This document shows positions 63,081-64,000 of a stretch of DNA of 64,000 bases, in pieces. Within the stretch, counting starts at the first letter, position 1, and each line of letters begins with the position of its first letter. Location of the stretch: positions 14,102,001 through 14,166,000 of the forward strand of contig CM020513.1 of assembly GCA_009823395.1 (NCBI GenBank), given 5' to 3'. The position numbers and the translations under genes are program-made. The stretch is from Thamnaconus septentrionalis (lineage: Eukaryota; Chordata; Actinopteri; Tetraodontiformes; Monacanthidae). The notes below the pieces were generated by a model. That model saw only the letters and a list, made by a program, of their open reading frames with translations. It had not been told where the DNA came from and made no database searches.

Positions 63081-64000
63081 TGTGTCTAGTTTGTTCATTT
63101 ATTTTCTATTTATTTATTTGTCCTCTGCTGTCTCTTACCCATTCAGGATCAGCAATGACACCAGAACCTTTTAGCCACTCACAAAAACAACCCACAACAG
63201 CATTGCATAAACAAACCTCAACTGTGAAAGACTGTTATGTGTATGTGTGTGTTCTCCATTCTCCAATGGGCCTGTTTGTTTCTACCTTTGGAAGCTCAAA
63301 CGATAAGATGGAGTAACATCACAAGACTCTGCGAAGGAGCACTGCAGGAGGTGAGCAGTTGAAACGTGTCAACGTGATGAGCACTCACCCCATCTCTCAG
63401 TAAGAAACAGACAAGTTTTCTCTCGACCCTGCGGCCGGCAGAACAAGCTGCTGCGTCTCTGCAGGTGAGGTTTATCTGAGGTTCCAGCTGCTGCTTGGTT
63501 TTGGTGGTGGCCCTTCAGGCTATGGGATGACAATGGCCCATTTAGCAAAGGTAAATCTAATCAGAAGTCTCTCTAGCCACGATGCTTTGTGCCACTGCTG
63601 GAGGGAAAATGGGCAATGTTACATCATTAAGCTGTTTCCGTGACCCTGGTGCAAGGCAAAGAGTTGAATAATGCCCTACCTTTGTACTAATGTACCAGTT
63701 GCTTGATGTTCCTGGACACTTTGACATTTCAAGGATGTGGAAGTGCTCTGTCTGAAGTGACACACCTTTGGAATCTGTTCTTGGGGAAAGCAGCAAAAGG
63801 GACAACTTCATGTTTAAAAGGATCCTGTTGTTTTTATCTATTTTTCCCACCCTTCCCTGAAGCTTAAAGACAGACAGAACAAACAAAAATGCAATTATTT
63901 GTACTATTTCTGAGTGCTCAGACCACTTAAAGTAACAGAGGAAAATCATTACTGAATGACTTACAATCCCAGACATGCATTTTCACCCTGCTGGGCATTT
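63081..64000. other. Intergenic, nothing supported
   Basis: No recognised exon, RNA gene or repeat. The open frames on either strand look random. Confidence 0.4.

Noticed and set aside
62816..63316. 166-residue plus-strand frame near the right edge
   Set aside because: Composition looks random, with a low-complexity hydrophobic middle; no family recognised. The DNA is better explained as possible non-coding regulatory sequence.

Overview
The window is vertebrate nuclear DNA, almost certainly from a ray-finned (teleost) fish. Genes are split by GT-AG introns. Repeats are of common fish types: a decayed Tc1-like element, hAT-like elements with 8-bp target duplications, MITEs, and many CA, TC, TA and AAG microsatellites. 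Three protein-coding genes can be reconstructed: OSBPL5 (plus strand, its 5' exons lie before the window), PHLDA2 (minus) and NAP1L4 (minus). In human all three belong to the 11p15.5 neighbourhood (PHLDA2-NAP1L4-CARS1-OSBPL5), so this is conserved synteny with a changed order and orientation.

Layout. 1-14480: the last 19 coding exons of OSBPL5 (800 codons in one continuous frame, coding end at 12453) and a probable 3' UTR. The introns hold a candidate internal promoter with a first exon (about 4690-5156), a MITE, a Tc1 relic and a 190-bp pyrimidine tract. 14911-17988: a 3.1-kb mobile-element-like block with about 250-bp inverted ends, 7-bp flanking direct repeats and a core of ten 198-bp satellite units carrying telomere-like motifs. 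18000-36900: intergenic, with microsatellites, a perfect hairpin, a tandem array of degenerate tRNA-like units at 29570-30540 and hAT-like elements. 36941-38060: PHLDA2, a single coding exon with a TATA/CRE/CCAAT promoter. 38060-49880: intergenic, with several hAT-like elements and a 138-bp AAG repeat. 49880-59100: NAP1L4, 13 coding exons giving 359 residues, with a 14-nt micro-exon and a CKQQ C-terminus. 59100-64000: intergenic 5' flank with possible conserved regulatory DNA.

Functions from family knowledge: ORP5 exchanges phosphatidylserine and PI4P at endoplasmic reticulum-plasma membrane contacts. PHLDA2 is a small PH-domain phosphoinositide binder that restrains growth. NAP1L4 is a histone H2A-H2B chaperone. 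They form no shared pathway; their proximity is ancestral linkage. Exon calls were made by eye from splice sites, reading-frame continuity and remembered family sequence, with no alignment run.
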